Assembly: GCA_026393655.1 (NCBI GenBank)
Contig: JAPKZT010000004.1
Location: 1-7,510 of the forward strand
DNA from: Actinomycetota bacterium
GTDB taxonomy: Bacteria > Actinomycetota > Acidimicrobiia > Acidimicrobiales > Ilumatobacteraceae
Length of the DNA: 7,510 nucleotides
Reading direction: 5' to 3'
In this document: positions 6,787-7,510 of the stretch, in pieces
Layout of the letters: the number at the start of each line of letters is the position of its first letter
Position numbering within the stretch: the first letter of the stretch is position 1
Program-made: the position numbers and the translations under genes
Notes under the pieces: model-generated
Seen by the model: the letters and a program-made list of their open reading frames with translations, nothing else
Databases searched by the model: none
What the model was told of the DNA's origin: nothing

Positions 6787-7510
6787 ATGACTAACAACAT
6801 TTCGCAATCATCAAAGCCTCAATTTAGAGAAGCAACAAATCTGTTACGCGGTATCTGCGCCCTTGCAATTTTGATTTTTCACTATCAACATTTTTTCTAC
6901 CAAGGGACCACTGCATCTGATTTCGACAGAGCTGGCCAACCATTTTATTTTCTGTTTTCAACGGTTTATAACAGTGGTTACTTAGCAGTCCAGATTTTCT
7001 GGTGTATTTCTGGCTTGATCATGACACATTCATACATAAATAAGAAAGATAACAGCGCTCGAGATTACACAATAAGCAGATTCGCTCGCCTGTACCCACT
7101 TCATTTTTTTACGTTATTAGTAGTTGCTGCACTTCAACAAATTAGCTTCCACAGACTCAATACGTTTCAGATTTATAGGAGTAATGATTTATATCATTTC
7201 TTATTGAATCTATTTTTCATCCAAAGTTGGGGTTTTGAAAAAGGGTTTTCGTTCAATGCCCCGACTTGGTCGGTGTCAGTTGAGATAGCAATTTACGTAA
7301 TTTTCTTTTTTGTTATTTCGTTTTTAAAGCGATTTAAAGTTTGGGTGCCAATAGTAGTTTTGGCACTTTACAAGTTGAGTGTGAATATTGAACTAATTTC
7401 GCCTTTTCATAATTGTTTGGCCTATTTCTTTTTTGGAGTAGGAGTTTACTTTTGCTCTACGTTTTTAACAAAGAAATTTTTCAAGTCAATCATTGTTTTA
7501 ATTTTATTTA
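6787..7510 (+). CDS. Acyltransferase 3 family (OafA/YrhL-type) membrane O-acyltransferase, C-terminus cut by window edge
   Basis: The frame opens at ATG 6787 and runs off the window after 241 codons; full-length members usually have 350-400 residues, or more with a fused SGNH domain. The family pattern is clear. LLRGICALAILIFHY (19-33) has R21 and H32 of the catalytic R-x10-H motif. SGYLAVQIFWCISGLIM (63-79) is the second membrane segment, SRFARLYPLH (97-106) the basic loop, and TWSVSVEI (160-167) the W-x-x-x-E motif. Several further hydrophobic segments follow. Such proteins transfer acetyl or other acyl groups onto lipopolysaccharide, capsule, glycan or antibiotic sugars at the cytoplasmic membrane. 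It starts 9 nt after argJ with no Shine-Dalgarno or terminator between, so it may be cotranscribed. Its base composition is much poorer in G+C (about 27-38 % in counted lines against about 50-57 % just upstream), and AT-ending codons dominate, suggesting separate origin. Family call is secure; the acceptor is unknown. Confidence 0.93.
   Translation, partial: MTNNISQSSKPQFREATNLLRGICALAILIFHYQHFFYQGTTASDFDRAGQPFYFLFSTVYNSGYLAVQIFWCISGLIMTHSYINKKDNSARDYTISRFARLYPLHFFTLLVVAALQQISFHRLNTFQIYRSNDLYHFLLNLFFIQSWGFEKGFSFNAPTWSVSVEIAIYVIFFFVISFLKRFKVWVPIVVLALYKLSVNIELISPFHNCLAYFFFGVGVYFCSTFLTKKFFKSIIVLILF

Noticed and set aside
6781..6789. GCCACCATG, a perfect eukaryotic Kozak-like context
   Set aside because: The surrounding genes are bacterial in type and operon-packed; a chance match in a 9-nt gap.
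6475..6807. Minus-strand open frame of 110 residues over the argJ end
   Set aside because: It is antisense to the highly conserved argJ C-terminus; no independent support.

Overview
The window carries seven protein-coding genes and almost no non-coding DNA. Two are cut by the window edges: a TrkA-type protein on the left and a membrane acyltransferase on the right. No rRNA, tRNA, insertion sequence, CRISPR array or clear terminator was seen. The main part samples at roughly 48-50 % G+C, judged from a few lines counted by hand. Genes overlap by 4 nt (ATGA) or sit 9-16 nt apart, and most starts lack a convincing Shine-Dalgarno sequence. A pair of TrkA/RCK genes divergent from a KimA-like APC permease recalls the actinobacterial arrangement of M. 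tuberculosis ceoB-ceoC (Rv2691-Rv2692) beside Rv2690c. A compact, medium-G+C actinobacterium, perhaps an aquatic streamlined lineage, is therefore the best guess. This is an inference from gene order and style, not a demonstrated assignment.

Left part (1-1060, minus strand): two consecutive TrkA-N/RCK nucleotide-binding proteins joined by an ATGA overlap. They are separated by a 64-nt divergent intergenic region (1061-1124) from a KimA-type potassium permease (1125-2987, plus strand). Together these form a potassium-homeostasis locus. No TrkH/KtrB channel subunit lies in the window, which raises the question of which transporter the RCK pair controls.

Middle part (3004-6777, plus strand): a tight gene train following the permease. 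It encodes a TIGR01777-type atypical SDR, a phytoene-desaturase/amine-oxidase-like FAD oxidoreductase (ATGA overlap), an SRPBCC lipid/hydrophobic-ligand-binding protein, and an ArgJ-family ornithine/glutamate N-acetyltransferase. ArgJ is the only arginine-pathway gene present. It keeps the catalytic residues of its family but has drifted in a normally conserved N-terminal motif. The SDR, FAD enzyme and SRPBCC protein look like an uncharacterised redox pathway on a small hydrophobic substrate.

Right end (6787-7510): the first 241 codons of an OafA-type acyltransferase 3 membrane protein. It begins 9 nt after argJ but has much lower G+C (about 27-38 % in sampled lines), suggesting the edge of a variable, possibly transferred, surface-polysaccharide region.
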